Shown piece after piece: positions 21,001 to 30,126 of a DNA stretch of 64,000 nucleotides. The first letter of the stretch is position 1. Each line of letters begins with the position of its first letter. A program made the position numbers and the translations under genes. Under the pieces are notes generated by a model that saw only the letters and a program-made list of their open reading frames with translations, had not been told where the DNA came from and searched no databases. Origin of the DNA: Achatina immaculata (lineage: Eukaryota > Mollusca > Gastropoda > Stylommatophora > Achatinidae); NCBI GenBank assembly GCA_009760885.1, contig CM019719.1, positions 32,950,584 through 33,014,583 on the forward strand, given 5' to 3'.

Positions 21001-23561
21001 CTGGAAGATCCCCATATACACACCTGCCAAAGCCTAACCCCAGAGACCACATCAACAGCTTATGTCATAGAGAACCAATGCACAGTTTTCAGGTTGAGAA
21101 CAGGACACATCACCCTCAATAAGCACTTACGCAGAGTGTGTTCATTTGCATGTCCCTTGCGGAACTTTGACTCCCTAACAGCACTCCTGTAGGCCTCTCA
21201 GTTGTGAGCAAGATGGCCTGGTGCTGATGCATCTTCTTCTTCTTCTTCTTCGTTCGCACTGTCTGTCTATATCTGCAGTCCTGTCTCTTGGATAAATTTC
21301 ACTGTTTTTTGTAACTCATGTATGGAACCGTAGAGCTTATCTTCTTTAGTGGTTTCACTGGGCCAGTAATTATTTCTCAGTGTCTCGTAGTTGATGCAGT
21401 TCTGGAGGATATGTTCCACGGTTTGGGGCACCTGGGCACATGTACATAGATTAGTAGTACCAACCGTAAACTTTGTATACATATGACTTCGGAGTCGGCT
21501 GTGTCCTGTTCGGAGACGGAAGATGGTGACTTGTTCCTTTCTGTTTAGCATGTGATAGTCATCATGTGGTGGTGTTTGTGGCTTCCTGTAGGTTTTTATC
21601 ATGCTTTTCTTCTGATTATAGGTGACTGGTATGTCTGGTTGCTCCATTTCAGTGCCCTCTTTGGCCAGATGGTCAGCTTTCTCATTGCCTGGTATCCCAC
21701 AGTGGGAGGGAATCCACTGCAAAGTGACTCCATGTTGTAAGCCAATTTTTGACAAGGCATCCTTAAGGTCTGGTAGTTTGTTGCACTGAAGAGCCTCCAG
21801 TACTGATCTTGCATCTGTGAGAATTACTACAGGACATGTATCAATTCTGGAGTCTGATAGTTTTTCAACTGCAGTAATAATTGCCCTAACTTCTGCATCA
21901 AAGTTGTTGCAGTATTTACCAGTGGGTATGGAAATCTTGTCAATGGTGTTGTTTGGATATTCAATATATGCTCCTGCCCCACCATTTTTTATGGCATTAT
22001 GTGCAGATCCATCTGTATACACACGTATCCAGGTGTCACATGGATATTTGTCATCTAGAACACTAAGTGTGGCTACTGATCTTACAAGACTGCTCTGCAT
22101 CTCACCATTCTGCACATCTTTCACTTCAGTCTGAATAGTTATTTGTGTATAATCTGCTTCTTTCCATGGTGTATGCTCTGGTACAGATGATAATGGAGTG
22201 ACTACAGTTGGAAGGTCAGGTATCAGCTTACGCATACGCTTGGCCTGATGAATGAAGCTGCTTCTTTTAAGCCGTCCTAATGCCAAGTTATTGAATCTCT
22301 CCTTCAGGGGATGGCTTACAGAGCTAAGGAATTTTTCTCCCATGGTCATGATCTTTGTGTCTCTACGTTCCTTTAGCGGTTGAACACCAACTATTTTCTG
22401 CATTTCTACTATTGGTGTGGACCTCATAGCACCTGTGATAATCCGTAGTGACTGATTTTGAAGCTGATGCATCCATTTGCAGATCATCAACGATGTCTTG
22501 CAGCCATCTTCACCTTGGTCTTCCTCTCTTTTTCCCATTATGTACCCTTCTAAGACAGTTTCTGAAGTGTGTTACAGTGTATAAAACCACCTTGCATAAA
22601 TACAAGCTCACAGGAAATATACGCATCATTTCACTCTACAGGAGTACACTCAGAGGAAAATATTTGATGCCAAAGTTCCTAAGTACTGACTTAATATTAA
22701 TCTGACAAGTCCTGTAACATGGTATCCCATACATTGTTCCTTTAATTGTCAGACCAGTATCTTATAATTCTATCAGTAGCACAGTTACATGAGCAAAGAA
22801 ATGTGGTTTATCAGAAGAATGTTGTGAATTCCCTGGACAGCAAAGATTACTAATGAACAATGTAGGAGAAGAGTGGGAAAGACAAAAATATCTTGTCAAA
22901 AAATAAGAGAGAGACAATGTACTTTCATAGGACATGCAATGAGAAGAGGGGGCATTGAAAATATTGTAACAGGAAAAACAGAGAGAAGATGTGCCAGGGG
23001 AAGGCTGAGAGAAATGATACTGAACAATCTGGCTAGATGGCATGAGATGAGATCATCAAATGAAATGATGGCCTGCATGAAGGATCAGGTACTAAGGAGA
23101 AACAAAAGTAAATGCCAACTGGCATGGAGCCTTACGATGATGATGACACTGATAATGGTCATACAACTGCTTTCTTTACATCGTGGAAAACTTTATGACC
23201 ATGACAGTCAATAAACAACTGAATGCACAGAAAGATAAAAAGTCAAATATCCATTTAACTTTTCTCTTGTAAATGTTTTTTTAACCTTATTACTTAAGAA
23301 TTTCTGTGTGTTGCTCAAACAATAAGAATAAAAATCACAACAACAACAACAAAAAAACTGACAGAATACCTTGATCAAAGGTCCTACAGATGTCCTTCCT
23401 AGAACTGCCAGCTGACCCGCATAAATTCTATCAGCACCAAATTCACCTGCATGATCAACACGGATAATTTTATCCAGAAGAGCCTGAGTTTTAGCATCCT
23501 TCAGTGAGGAACTTAGATAACGCTTTGCAAACACTCTTGGGATGTGTGCTGCACGCAACAT
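12095..23561 (-). CDS. COQ7: 5-demethoxyubiquinone hydroxylase, mitochondrial (five coding exons, complete)
   Basis: COQ7 (CLK-1/CAT5) hydroxylates demethoxyubiquinone in ubiquinone synthesis at the matrix face of the inner mitochondrial membrane. Exons on the - strand: 23561-23370, 18042-17928, 17295-17156, 15834-15766 and 12172-12095, all with AG acceptors and GT donors. Lengths 192+115+140+69+78 = 594 nt give 197 residues plus stop; human COQ7 is about 217. Residues 1-20 are basic and Ser-rich with no acids, as in a mitochondrial presequence. Di-iron ligands are all present: E40 (DHAGEFGA), E70 and H73 (EEEKYH), E122 (ACTVAVED), E158 and H161 (DDEMHHHD). The protein ends AIWISERI. Phases match: the Gly codon is split G|GT between exons 2 and 3 of this list, the rest are phase 0. 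An AG acceptor just before the ATG suggests a 5' noncoding exon. Introns hold two Tc1/mariner elements, several LINEs and a SINE piece, yet the frame is intact, so the gene is probably functional. Confidence 0.92.
12640..12989. repeat. Degenerate minisatellite, about 45 bp, in the last COQ7 intron
   Basis: Recurring pieces are AAAAACGTTCAAGATTGGAT, GATGACAATCTAATGT and GTACAAAAATATATTCAAGA. A further unit (GACGGTAATCTAATGTACAC) lies at 14334-14353, after the mariner at 12990-14320, so the element inserted into this array. Confidence 0.6.
12990..14320 (+). mobile_element. mariner element, copy 2 (inactive)
   Basis: Flanked by TA, with about 30-bp inverted repeats: left GAGGGGCGTTCAGAAAATAA, right reversed ACGGCATTCAGAAAGTAATG. 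Same family as 2682-4233. The transposase (from 13147 on) is broken many times; [18 protein letters not shown] near 13605 and VILVD are visible, and the second and third catalytic blocks are damaged. A segment of about 56 bases around 13670-13765 is duplicated in tandem. It lies in the last COQ7 intron. Confidence 0.87.
14361..15708 (+). mobile_element. Tc1/mariner-superfamily element, second family (inactive)
   Basis: Flanked by TA. Inverted repeats of 35 bp or more begin CAGGGTGTTTTTAAAGTCTC on the left and CAAGGTGTTTTTAAAGTCTC on the right. The transposase runs over 14500-15536 in broken frames: [13 protein letters not shown], a helix-turn-helix [33 protein letters not shown] (first Asp), [15 protein letters not shown] (second Asp), [20 protein letters not shown] (third region; the expected Asp is Gly) and a C-terminus [10 protein letters not shown]. 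Stops and shifts show it is dead. It lies in the last COQ7 intron, 40 bases after mariner copy 2. Confidence 0.85.
15905..16440 (+). mobile_element. I/Nimb-like LINE 3' end (RNase H end and zinc motif)
   Basis: The frame reads [12 protein letters not shown] (last RNase H block), then [19 protein letters not shown] and [20 protein letters not shown], a Cys-Cys-His-Cys-type end, and [10 protein letters not shown]. This is the usual C-terminus of LINE ORF2s that carry RNase H. It is truncated at the 5' end and frameshifted after about 16280. It lies in a COQ7 intron. Confidence 0.7.
16441..17040. other. COQ7 intron, no recognised feature
   Basis: AT-rich, with a poly(T) run near 16451. The short ORFs look random. 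Confidence 0.4.
17046..17110 (+). repeat. Partial SINE-2 tail
   Basis: CACATCACCCCCTAGTGTGCC and ACATGGACACTGACACTA match the body and tail of SINE-2 (38536-38777). The tRNA-like head is missing. Confidence 0.5.
17598..17745. repeat. 38-bp minisatellite, 4 units
   Basis: The unit is CTCTTTTCATAACATACACT then CCTAGTCAAGAATAAACT. The copies are almost identical. It lies in a COQ7 intron, about 180 bases before the exon at 17928-18042. Confidence 0.9.
18146..18628 (+). mobile_element. LINE D, internally deleted copy ending in (AG)n
   Basis: It begins with a 5'-UTR-like stretch (GGTAACCGAGATCTGCATAG, GTAAAAGGTGGCTAAGGGG) and jumps near 18280 to the C-terminal [49 protein letters not shown]. It stops after the Arg/Thr-rich tail, then AAGGTTCAGAGAGAGAGAG. 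The 3' end is shared with 28791-29398 and 29671-30126. RTE-like by motif order. It lies in COQ7 intron 18043-23369. Confidence 0.75.
18765..20085 (+). mobile_element. Element G, copy 1 (about 1.3 kb, non-coding, ends in (GAA)n)
   Basis: Closely similar to 26226-27418. It has two related 5' segments (GCTGGCGAGACTCTTCAGAT type), several AGAGGTCGGTCACGTCCC modules, and about four 88-bp units built on GAGGTTTTCCGGTGAGAAAG and GGGCAACCACCTCTCACCC. It ends GAAGCAAACGAAGAAGAAGAA. No protein is encoded. The 3' end resembles the tail of LINE E (GTGCGAACGAAGAAGAAG), suggesting a non-autonomous partner of that LINE. Confidence 0.7.
20280..21125 (+). mobile_element. I-like LINE H, RNase H fragment
   Basis: Broken frames give [11 protein letters not shown] (RNase H first Asp), then, from about 20631, [12 protein letters not shown] (third Asp), [20 protein letters not shown] (His and last Asp) and an end resembling [15 protein letters not shown]. 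The copy is cut off by LINE A at about 21138. It is a different family from LINE E. Confidence 0.72.
21138..22562 (-). mobile_element. LINE A 3' end, split by LINE E
   Basis: The halves 21138-21233 and 22463-22562 join into the family A 3' end (reverse: GACATCGTTGATGATCTGCA, GGATGCATCAGC, GAGAGGCCTACAGGAGTGCT, GGACATGCAAATG). The break carries the 11-bp duplication GCTGATGCATC at 21223-21233 and 22463-22473. Confidence 0.85.
21234..22462 (-). mobile_element. LINE E (I/Nimb-like), 5'-truncated, RNase H intact
   Basis: The frame on the - strand is open for about 390 codons. RNase H motifs in order: [11 protein letters not shown] (Asp), FDAEVRAI (Glu), [14 protein letters not shown] (Asp), [20 protein letters not shown] (His, Asp). 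Then comes the end block [15 protein letters not shown] and [17 protein letters not shown]. The stop is at 21267, followed by a short 3' UTR and (GAA)n. The reverse transcriptase is mostly missing. The open frame and clean 11-bp duplication suggest a fairly recent insertion. Confidence 0.88.
22770..23165 (+). mobile_element. LINE F 3' end
   Basis: The frame from 22873 gives [39 protein letters not shown] and a (GATGAT)n-like tail, the C-terminus of an RTE-like LINE. The same sequence is at 27541-27785 on the other strand. It ends about 200 bases from the first COQ7 coding exon. Confidence 0.65.
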
Positions 23562-25380
23562 TCTGTAAAATGTGTAAATCATTTACCTGTTTATCTGCAA
23601 ATCATGAAAAACACTTGACTAAAACATTTTAATGCACTATGAAGATGTATCGAATAATAAGTGATGAGATGAAAAGAACGGAGATAAACATTTTGGGAAT
23701 CTGTGAACATCGATGGAAAGGATCAGGACACTTCAAGAGAATGAGAATGATATCTTTATATATTCTGGTGGATAATTATGAGGAAAGAATGGAGTGGCTT
23801 TTTACTTGGACAAATTAACATCAAAACCATTACTAGGTTACAATCCAATAAGTGATAGAATCCTTACTATCAGACTTAAGTGCACTCCTAGAAATGTAAC
23901 AATTATCCAGATACTTTCACCAACATCAGCAGCAGAAGAAAAGGAAGTAGAAGACTTTTATAACACTGCAAACGACAACAGACCAGGTATGAAAAAATGA
24001 TATTGTATTAATAATGGGCAATTTTAATTGCAAAGATTGGTACAGCAAGAGCAGAAGACGGATATGTTTTGGGGAAATTTAGTATAGGACATAGAAATGA
24101 GGCAGGTGACAATCTAGTGCCATTTTGCACAGAAAATGAGCTAATGATTGCCAACACACTTTTTAGACAACATCCAAGACGGCTTTATACATGGGCATCA
24201 CCTAATGGGAAAACCAAGAATCAAATAGATTACATTTTAGTGCAAAGAAGGTGAAGATCAAGTATAACATCAGCAAAAACTTTACCAGGGGCCGCTTTTG
24301 ACACGGACCATGAGTTATTAATAGCAGACATGAAGATAAAGATAAAAAAGACAGTTACGGGATCAAGACCACTCTGCTTTGATCTTACAAAAATACCAGA
24401 ACAATACAGTATAGAAGTGAAGAACCGTTTCGAAATCCTGATGGTTGTACAGGAGAAGATGACACTAGATGAATTAGCTACACATGCCAGAGATAACTTA
24501 ATAACAACAGCTTAAGACATGGTTCCAGTAAATAAAACACAAAAGAATGGATGGATTACAGAAGGCACACTAGAACTAATAAAACAACATAGAGAAATGA
24601 AGATGAAATGGAAAGTGACAAACAACAACAAAGAGGAATATAAATCTTTAACAAAAAAAGTAAGAAGAAATATAAGAAAAGACAAAAAACAATACATATA
24701 AGATTGTTGTGAAAGAATAGAAGGACATCAAAAGTGTGGAAGAGATAGTAAAACGTTCAAAGAAATGAAGACATTGATGAGAAATGTCACACCCAAGCTA
24801 AATGTAATTTGTGACGAGATGGGGAAGACCTTGACAGAGACAGGAAATTCTAGAAAGATGGAAGGAATATTGCAGAGTAACAACTGACTGTGAAAGCAGA
24901 AATCAACAGTGTGAATTATTATTGGAGGAGAATGAACCCGAACCGACAATAGAAGAAGTTTTATGGGCAATAAAGAATCTGAAAAATGGTAAATCACCAG
25001 GATGTGATAAGATAACAGCTGAAATTATTAAAACAGGAAGAAAGGAATGTGCAACAATATATCATGCACTATGTAAAAAGATATGGCATTCAGGTATTTG
25101 GCCAAAAGAATGGAAAAGAACTGTATTCATACCACTGCCAAAAAAAGGGTAACCTGAAATTATGCACAAACTACAGAACTGTTGCCCTGATTAGTCACGC
25201 CAGTAAATTATGTTAAAAATCGTAATGGGTAGACTTCGCAAGAAAATAGAAGAAGAAGAAGTCAATATGGTCCAAGCTGGTTTTGGGCAAGGAAGAGGAT
25301 CAAGAGATCATATATTCAATATAAGATTAATAACAGAGAAATGCAAAGAAGTTATTATGAATCCATATTTATCTTTTATA

Positions 25381-26137
25381 AAAAAAAAAAAGATAAAATT
25401 CCCATTTCCATGCCATTAAGGCATGCAGGATACTCTCTGGTGTAGAGAGCAGAACAACAACACAACTCCTTCAGATCATAAGAGGAAGTATAACTTTTGC
25501 CCTGACTCTTGCCCCCTGCCTCAGTTGCTTGACCAGATCATTGTACTTCTCACATTTGAACAGATGTTGCTCCTCTACTCTTGTTTCATACGTAAGCTCA
25601 ATCATTATTAATTCCTGTTTTTCTATGGAGTACACTACAATGTCCGGTCGCATTCCTGTGTTCTTGATGGCAGTTGGGTATTCTCTAGGTCCGCTATCAT
25701 ATCCCAGTCATTTCCACTATCCAGCAGTGATGGTAAAGGAATGTCCCTGATTACAATATTCGATGTTGTACCAGCGCCTATGAAGTATTTAAGTGGGACC
25801 TCAACTCTTTTGACGTTATTTGCTTTATCTTTGCCATGTTCTACAATGGTTACTAGTTCCTGTAGCACTCTGTTGTGGCGCCAGGTGTAGCGTCCTTGGG
25901 CTAAGATACTCTGCATGACAGCACATGTTCCAATGTTTGCCTTTCGTTGCAGAGAGAGCATTTTGTGTCTTCAGATACACCCCATCTGTGTAAGTTGGAG
26001 CCTGTAGGCAGAAGGTCATAAATAGCTCTGATGATGAAGCTGAGTCTCAAGTTCATATTGGGGAATACGGTGTCTGGCCTGTATTTTCCATGACCTTCGG
26101 CATATGAAAGTGTGATGTGGTCAGTATCACGACTGGA
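25381..26137 (-). mobile_element. R2-like LINE 3' end (CCHC plus PD-(D/E)xK-like nuclease)
   Basis: On the - strand, in two frames: YRPDTVFPNMNLRLSFIIRA, then CSLCNERQTLEHVLSC (a Cys-x2-Cys-x7-His-x3-Cys knuckle), GRYTWRHNRVLQELV, and finally MRPDIVVYSIEKQELIMIEL with Lys and Tyr shortly after (KCEKYNDL). Zinc knuckle then RPDIV...IELT is the order of the restriction-like endonuclease end of R2-type LINEs; I rate this assignment as moderate. The 3' UTR (25385-25500) matches the tail of SINE-3. The element interrupts LINE A between PYLSF and DCSKAF. Confidence 0.65.
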
Positions 26138-26225
26138 TAGACTGTTCAAAGGCATTTGATTGTGTACAACACCAGAAACTTTGGGAAATAATGGGATTTC
26201 CAACACATTTGATACAATTAATATC

Positions 26226-27418
26226 ACTGCTCTATCTCGCTGTTGGCGAGATTCTTCAGCTGCCGTGTGTGGAGCGGTGCTCTTCCCGGCCAATGAAGAA
26301 AGGTGGTAGAAATGATAAAGCGAAGCAAACAGTCAAATCATGGCACCTCTGGTCTGGAGGTCGGCCATGTCCTGAGTGCAGTCATATCGGGTGAAAAGCA
26401 TGAACTGGCTTGTCCCAGAGGTTAAGACACTGCTGGCGAGACTCTTCGAATGCCGCACGTGGAGTGAAGCTCCTCCCGGTCAAGGAATAAAATGCGGAAA
26501 AGAAATAAAGGTTGCTGTGCGGCGCCGACGTGAAAAGGTGGTGGAAAGGATAAAGTGAAATTTAATCGGTATGTCCGGTAGTATAGCTGCGAGAGCTACA
26601 CATACCACAGTGCCTCTGCTCTAGAGGCCGGCCACGTCCGAAATACACCTACACTGGTGAAATTTGCCTAAACCGGCACACACCAGGGGTGGAACTTGAA
26701 GGCTATGCATATCACGGTACCTCTGCTCTAGAGGTCAGTCACGTCCCAAACACGCCCATACTTGGTTAATATGCCTAAACCTGCTCAACCCAGGGGTGGA
26801 AGTCACTAGTGGCGAGGATTCGTCCTCCTGGACAAAAGCTCCATCCTGGTCACAACTAGGAAGGGTAGCGGCCACGACCACAAAATGCTGAAGTAGGAGA
26901 CACTGGACCAGGGCAGTCTAGATAGGCAACCACCTCTCACCCAGCGGGGATGTTTGCGTATCCTAATCACGCTGAGGTTTTCCGGTGAGAAAGTCCAACT
27001 CTGGACTGGATGGGCAACCACCTCTCACCCGGCGGTAATACATGGATATCTCAAAACACGTCGAGGTTTTCCGGTGAGAAGGTCCAATTCTGGCCTGGGT
27101 GGGCTACCACCTCTCACCCAGCGGGGATGCACTGATATCCTAAACACGTCGAGGTCTTTCGGTGAGAAAGTCCAACTCTAGACTAAACTGGTGCAACGAA
27201 AACTATGGTGTCACGCAATCCGCTTCAGAGACCCACCAAGAATACAGGCTAAAGCCCTGCGATACTCTGAACCTCTTGTGGTCCTCTTGGGGATCTCGTG
27301 TGGTCCTTTTGGGGACCACACAGGAGACCACGGGACCTAACGAGGACCACAGGCGTAAATTCAGTGGAAGTGCAGTCTTGGTGGTAGAAGCGAACGAAGA
27401 AGAAGAAAAGAAGAAGAC
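26226..27418 (+). mobile_element. Element G, copy 2, inside LINE A
   Basis: Same module order as 18765-20085, ending GAAGCGAACGAAGAAGAAGA. It splits LINE A reverse transcriptase between ISLLY and LDQQ. Flanks CTGCTCTATCT (left) and CTGTTGTATCT (right) look like an 11-bp target duplication with two mismatches, so the insertion is old or one side has drifted. Confidence 0.75.
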
Positions 27419-27540
27419 TGTTGTATCTAGACCAACAGGCAGCAGTGAGAATAAATGATGAAACAAAAACTTGGTTTGACATAAAACAAGGGGTCCGTTA
27501 GGGGTGCATATTGTCGCCTTACTTATTTAACTTATATATC

Positions 27541-27785
27541 ATCATCATCAGGTGCTGTGCTGACTGGCGTTGGCTATTATGCTTCTCCAGAGTACACGAT
27601 CCTTCATGCAGGCCATCAGCTCAGTTGCTGATCTCCTCTCACACCATCCTGTCAAACTGTCCAGTATTATTTCTCTTGGTCTTCCTCTGGATCTTCTTCC
27701 CTCTATTTTTCTCACTGCATGTCCTATGAAAGTACACTGTCTCTCTCTTATTTTTTTGACAAGATTTTTTTGTCTCTCCAGATCT
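27541..27785 (-). mobile_element. LINE F 3' end, second copy
   Basis: The reverse complement matches 22770-23165 (AAATAAGAGAGAGACA, TAGGACATGCA, AGATGGGTGAGAGAAAT-like blocks). It begins on the + strand with ATCATCATCATC, the element's simple tail, where LINE A copy 23640-27540 stops. Confidence 0.6.
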
Positions 27786-28458
27786 TCTCATTCATTCATT
27801 CATCCATTCATTTGCATGTCCTTTGCGGAACTTTGCCTCCCAAACAGCACTCCTGTAGGCCTCTCAGTTGTGAGCAAGATGGCCTACTGCTGATGCATCC
27901 ATTTGCAGATCATCAACGATGTCTTGCAGCCATCTTTGTTTTGGTCTTCCTCTCTTTCTTTTTTCCCATTATATATCCTTCCAATATGGTCTTCTCTAAA
28001 TTATCATGTTTAATGTGTCCAAAATATTTAAATTTTCTCTCTTTAATCCTCTTTACTAGCCAGCCTTCTTCAATATTAAGCTCTTGTAGTATAGATATAT
28101 TTGTTCTTTTTTGTGCCCATGATATTTGGAGAACTCTTCTGTAGCATTTACATTCAAAGGCATTTATGTGTTTCTCAGCTGTTTTGTTAAGTATACAGGT
28201 CTCAGAGGCATATGTTGCGAAGGGAAAGATGCATACGCTTAAAAATCTTATTTTTGTGGTTCTGTCTGCTCCTCTCCACAGATTCTTTATTTGTTTTACT
28301 TTCTGAAGAGCGATAGATGTCCTCCTTTTAATTTCCCTCATTTTATCTCCATTATTAGTTAACAGAGATTCAAGATATTCAAAACGCTCCACTTATTCCA
28401 GTTTTTCTTCATTGACACATATTTGATATATATATATGTTTGTTTTGTCAGTTGTCAA
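27786..28458 (-). mobile_element. LINE A, 5'-truncated copy
   Basis: On the - strand: IKRRTSIALQKVKQIKNLWR, ATYASETCILNKTAEKHINA, RTNISILQELNIEEGWLVKR, ERKFKYFGHIK. One frame is open for 159 residues (28392-27913). It ends at 27785 in CATTCATT repeats, the family's usual 3' border. Confidence 0.82.
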
Positions 28459-28790
28459 CATCTTCTCATACATTCTTCATTAATTATTTTTGCTATCCAG
28501 GGGATTTGCAACATTCTTCTAATAAACCACATTTCTGCTGCTTTCAATGATTTTTGTGCAGACATGTCTGTTGTCCATGATTCACTTCCATATAACAAGA
28601 TAGGTTCAATATAGTATTTTATGACTCGTTTTCTAACATTCATTGATAAGGATGTGTTGGATAATATGTTTTTCATTCTCTGAAATGCAGTCTTTGCTTG
28701 GCCTATTCTGTTCCTAATTTCTGTTCTGCATTTCTCATCTGAAGTTATTACTGCTCCAAGGTATTTGAATTTCTGCACCTGATTTAGAAT

Positions 28791-29398
28791 CTCTCTCTCT
28801 CTGAACCTTAAGTGCCCAGGGCACATGGGGCTTCTGCAAGGGTTTTCCACAAATGCCTGTCCTTTGCCTTTTTTTCTGCTCTTGCCCAGGTGAGCCCTCT
28901 ATTGCTCAGCATCCTCTCTGTTGTTCTTCTCCATGTCTCTTTTAGCCTACCCTTACTTCTGTTCCCCTGTGGTGTCCATCTTAGTGCTATTTTTGGTAGT
29001 AAAGTAAGAGAACAAATTTTGTATGATTAGACCTCGAAAAAATCGTAGACAAAGCACTTTAGTGAGACGTGAGAGAAAGAAAAATCACAAGAGAATTACC
29101 TGGGATTCGAACACGGACTCTGGTAGGACGAGCAGCCGTCTAGCCACGAGAGAACAGCTTACTATCGACTTAGCCAACTAGCACCCCATTTATAAAAAAT
29201 TATAAAAAATTATAAATTGTTCATTAAATCTATTTTTGGTAGTGAGTTGTCAGTCATTCGGAACACATGTCCCAACCATTGCCAGTGTCTTTCCTCAATA
29301 ATTGCTGTCAGCAGCTTCATCTGCATTTCTGCCAACAAGATGTTATTTCTTACAGTGTTTGGCCAAAATATTTTTCTAATTCTTCGTAAACATTTAGT
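28791..29398 (-). mobile_element. LINE D 3' end inserted in LINE B
   Basis: On the - strand it reads [50 protein letters not shown]-like, ending in CTCT/AGAG repeats. Flanked by the 12-bp duplication CTGATTTAGAAT at 28779-28790 and 29399-29410. Removing it restores LINE B from LNGTILNQ to VQKFKYLG. A SINE-1 copy interrupts it. Confidence 0.85.
29000..29187 (-). repeat. tRNA-derived SINE-1, copy 2, inside LINE D
   Basis: About 95% like 840-1028, with B box GTTCGAATCC on the - strand. The 14-bp word CTATTTTTGGTAGT is at 28987-29000 and 29230-29243, a target duplication. The 42 AT-rich bases 29188-29229 lie between the tRNA head and the right duplication, so they came in with the insertion or were added later. 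Confidence 0.82.
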
Positions 29399-29670
29399 CT
29401 GATTTAGAATAGTTCCATTTAATTTTATACTGCATGTTGGTGGATTGTGTTTCTTAGATATAACCATAGTCTCTGTCTTTTTGATGTTTAAAGTAAGGCC
29501 TTTCTGTTCACTTCCTCTAGTGACTTTATCCAAGAGATTTTGCAGGTCTTGTTGGTTCTCAGCTATCAGTACTGTGTCATCAGCATACTGAAGGTTGTTA
29601 ATATTGTATCCTACAATTTTTATGCCTGGTTCCGTGATGACCATTCTTAGAATATTTTAGCTGTACAGAG

Positions 29671-30126
29671 TAATGTTCTAAGTGTACTACTCTATGGAAG
29701 TGAATGCTGGAAAATCACCAAAACCATAGAAAACAAGTTGAATTCTTTCCAGACTAAATGTTTACGAAGAATTAGAAAGATATTTTGGCCAAACACCATA
29801 AGAAATAACATCTTATTGGCAGAAATGCAGATGAAGCCATTGACAACAATTATTGAGGAAAGACGATGGCGATGGTTGGGACATGTGTTCCGAATGACTG
29901 ATAACTCACTACCAAAAACACCACTAAGATGGACACCACAGGGGAACAGAAGTAAGGGTAGACCAAAAGAGACATGGAGAAGAACAACAGAAAGGATGTT
30001 GAGCAATAGAGGGCTCACCTGGGCAAGAGCAGAAAAAAAGGTGAAGGACAGGCATTTGTGGAAAACCCTTGCGGAAGCCCCATGTGCCCTGGGCACTTAA
30101 GGTTCAGAGAGAGAGAGAGACAGAGA
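29671..30126 (+). mobile_element. LINE D 3' end, opposite orientation, inserted in LINE B
   Basis: One frame is open at 29738-30100: [58 protein letters not shown], ending HLWKTLAEAPCALGT, then (AG)n. The LINE B sequence resumes on both sides; ACAGAG occurs at both borders and may be part of a target duplication. Confidence 0.82.

Larger units (their letters stand above)
23640..27540 (+). mobile_element. LINE A, longest copy, holding two further insertions
   Basis: Endonuclease remnants (ILGICEHRWKGSGHF, IMGNFN, then LFRQHPRRLYTWASPNGKTK and NQIDYILVQRR) cover 23640-24255. The linker to early reverse transcriptase follows (KNLKNGKSPGCDKITAE, QAGFGQGRGSRDHIF) to 25380. Reverse transcriptase resumes at 26138 (DCSKAFDCVQHQKLWEIMGF) and again at 27420 (LDQQAAVRIND, WFDIKQGVR). 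The R2-like LINE (25381-26137) and element G (26226-27418) fill the gaps. Stops and shifts are common. It ends at 27540, where LINE F begins. The 48668-47923 copy preserves a better version of the middle part. Confidence 0.85.

Noticed and set aside
22463..22538. N-terminal part of the 423-codon ORF (22538-21267) as a fused protein
   Set aside because: The first ~25 codons are antisense-independent LINE A 3' sequence beyond the target duplication at 22463; only the rest is LINE E.
26138..26293. N-terminus of the R2-like ORF
   Set aside because: These codons are the antisense of LINE A reverse transcriptase and element G; the R2-like sequence starts at about 26137.
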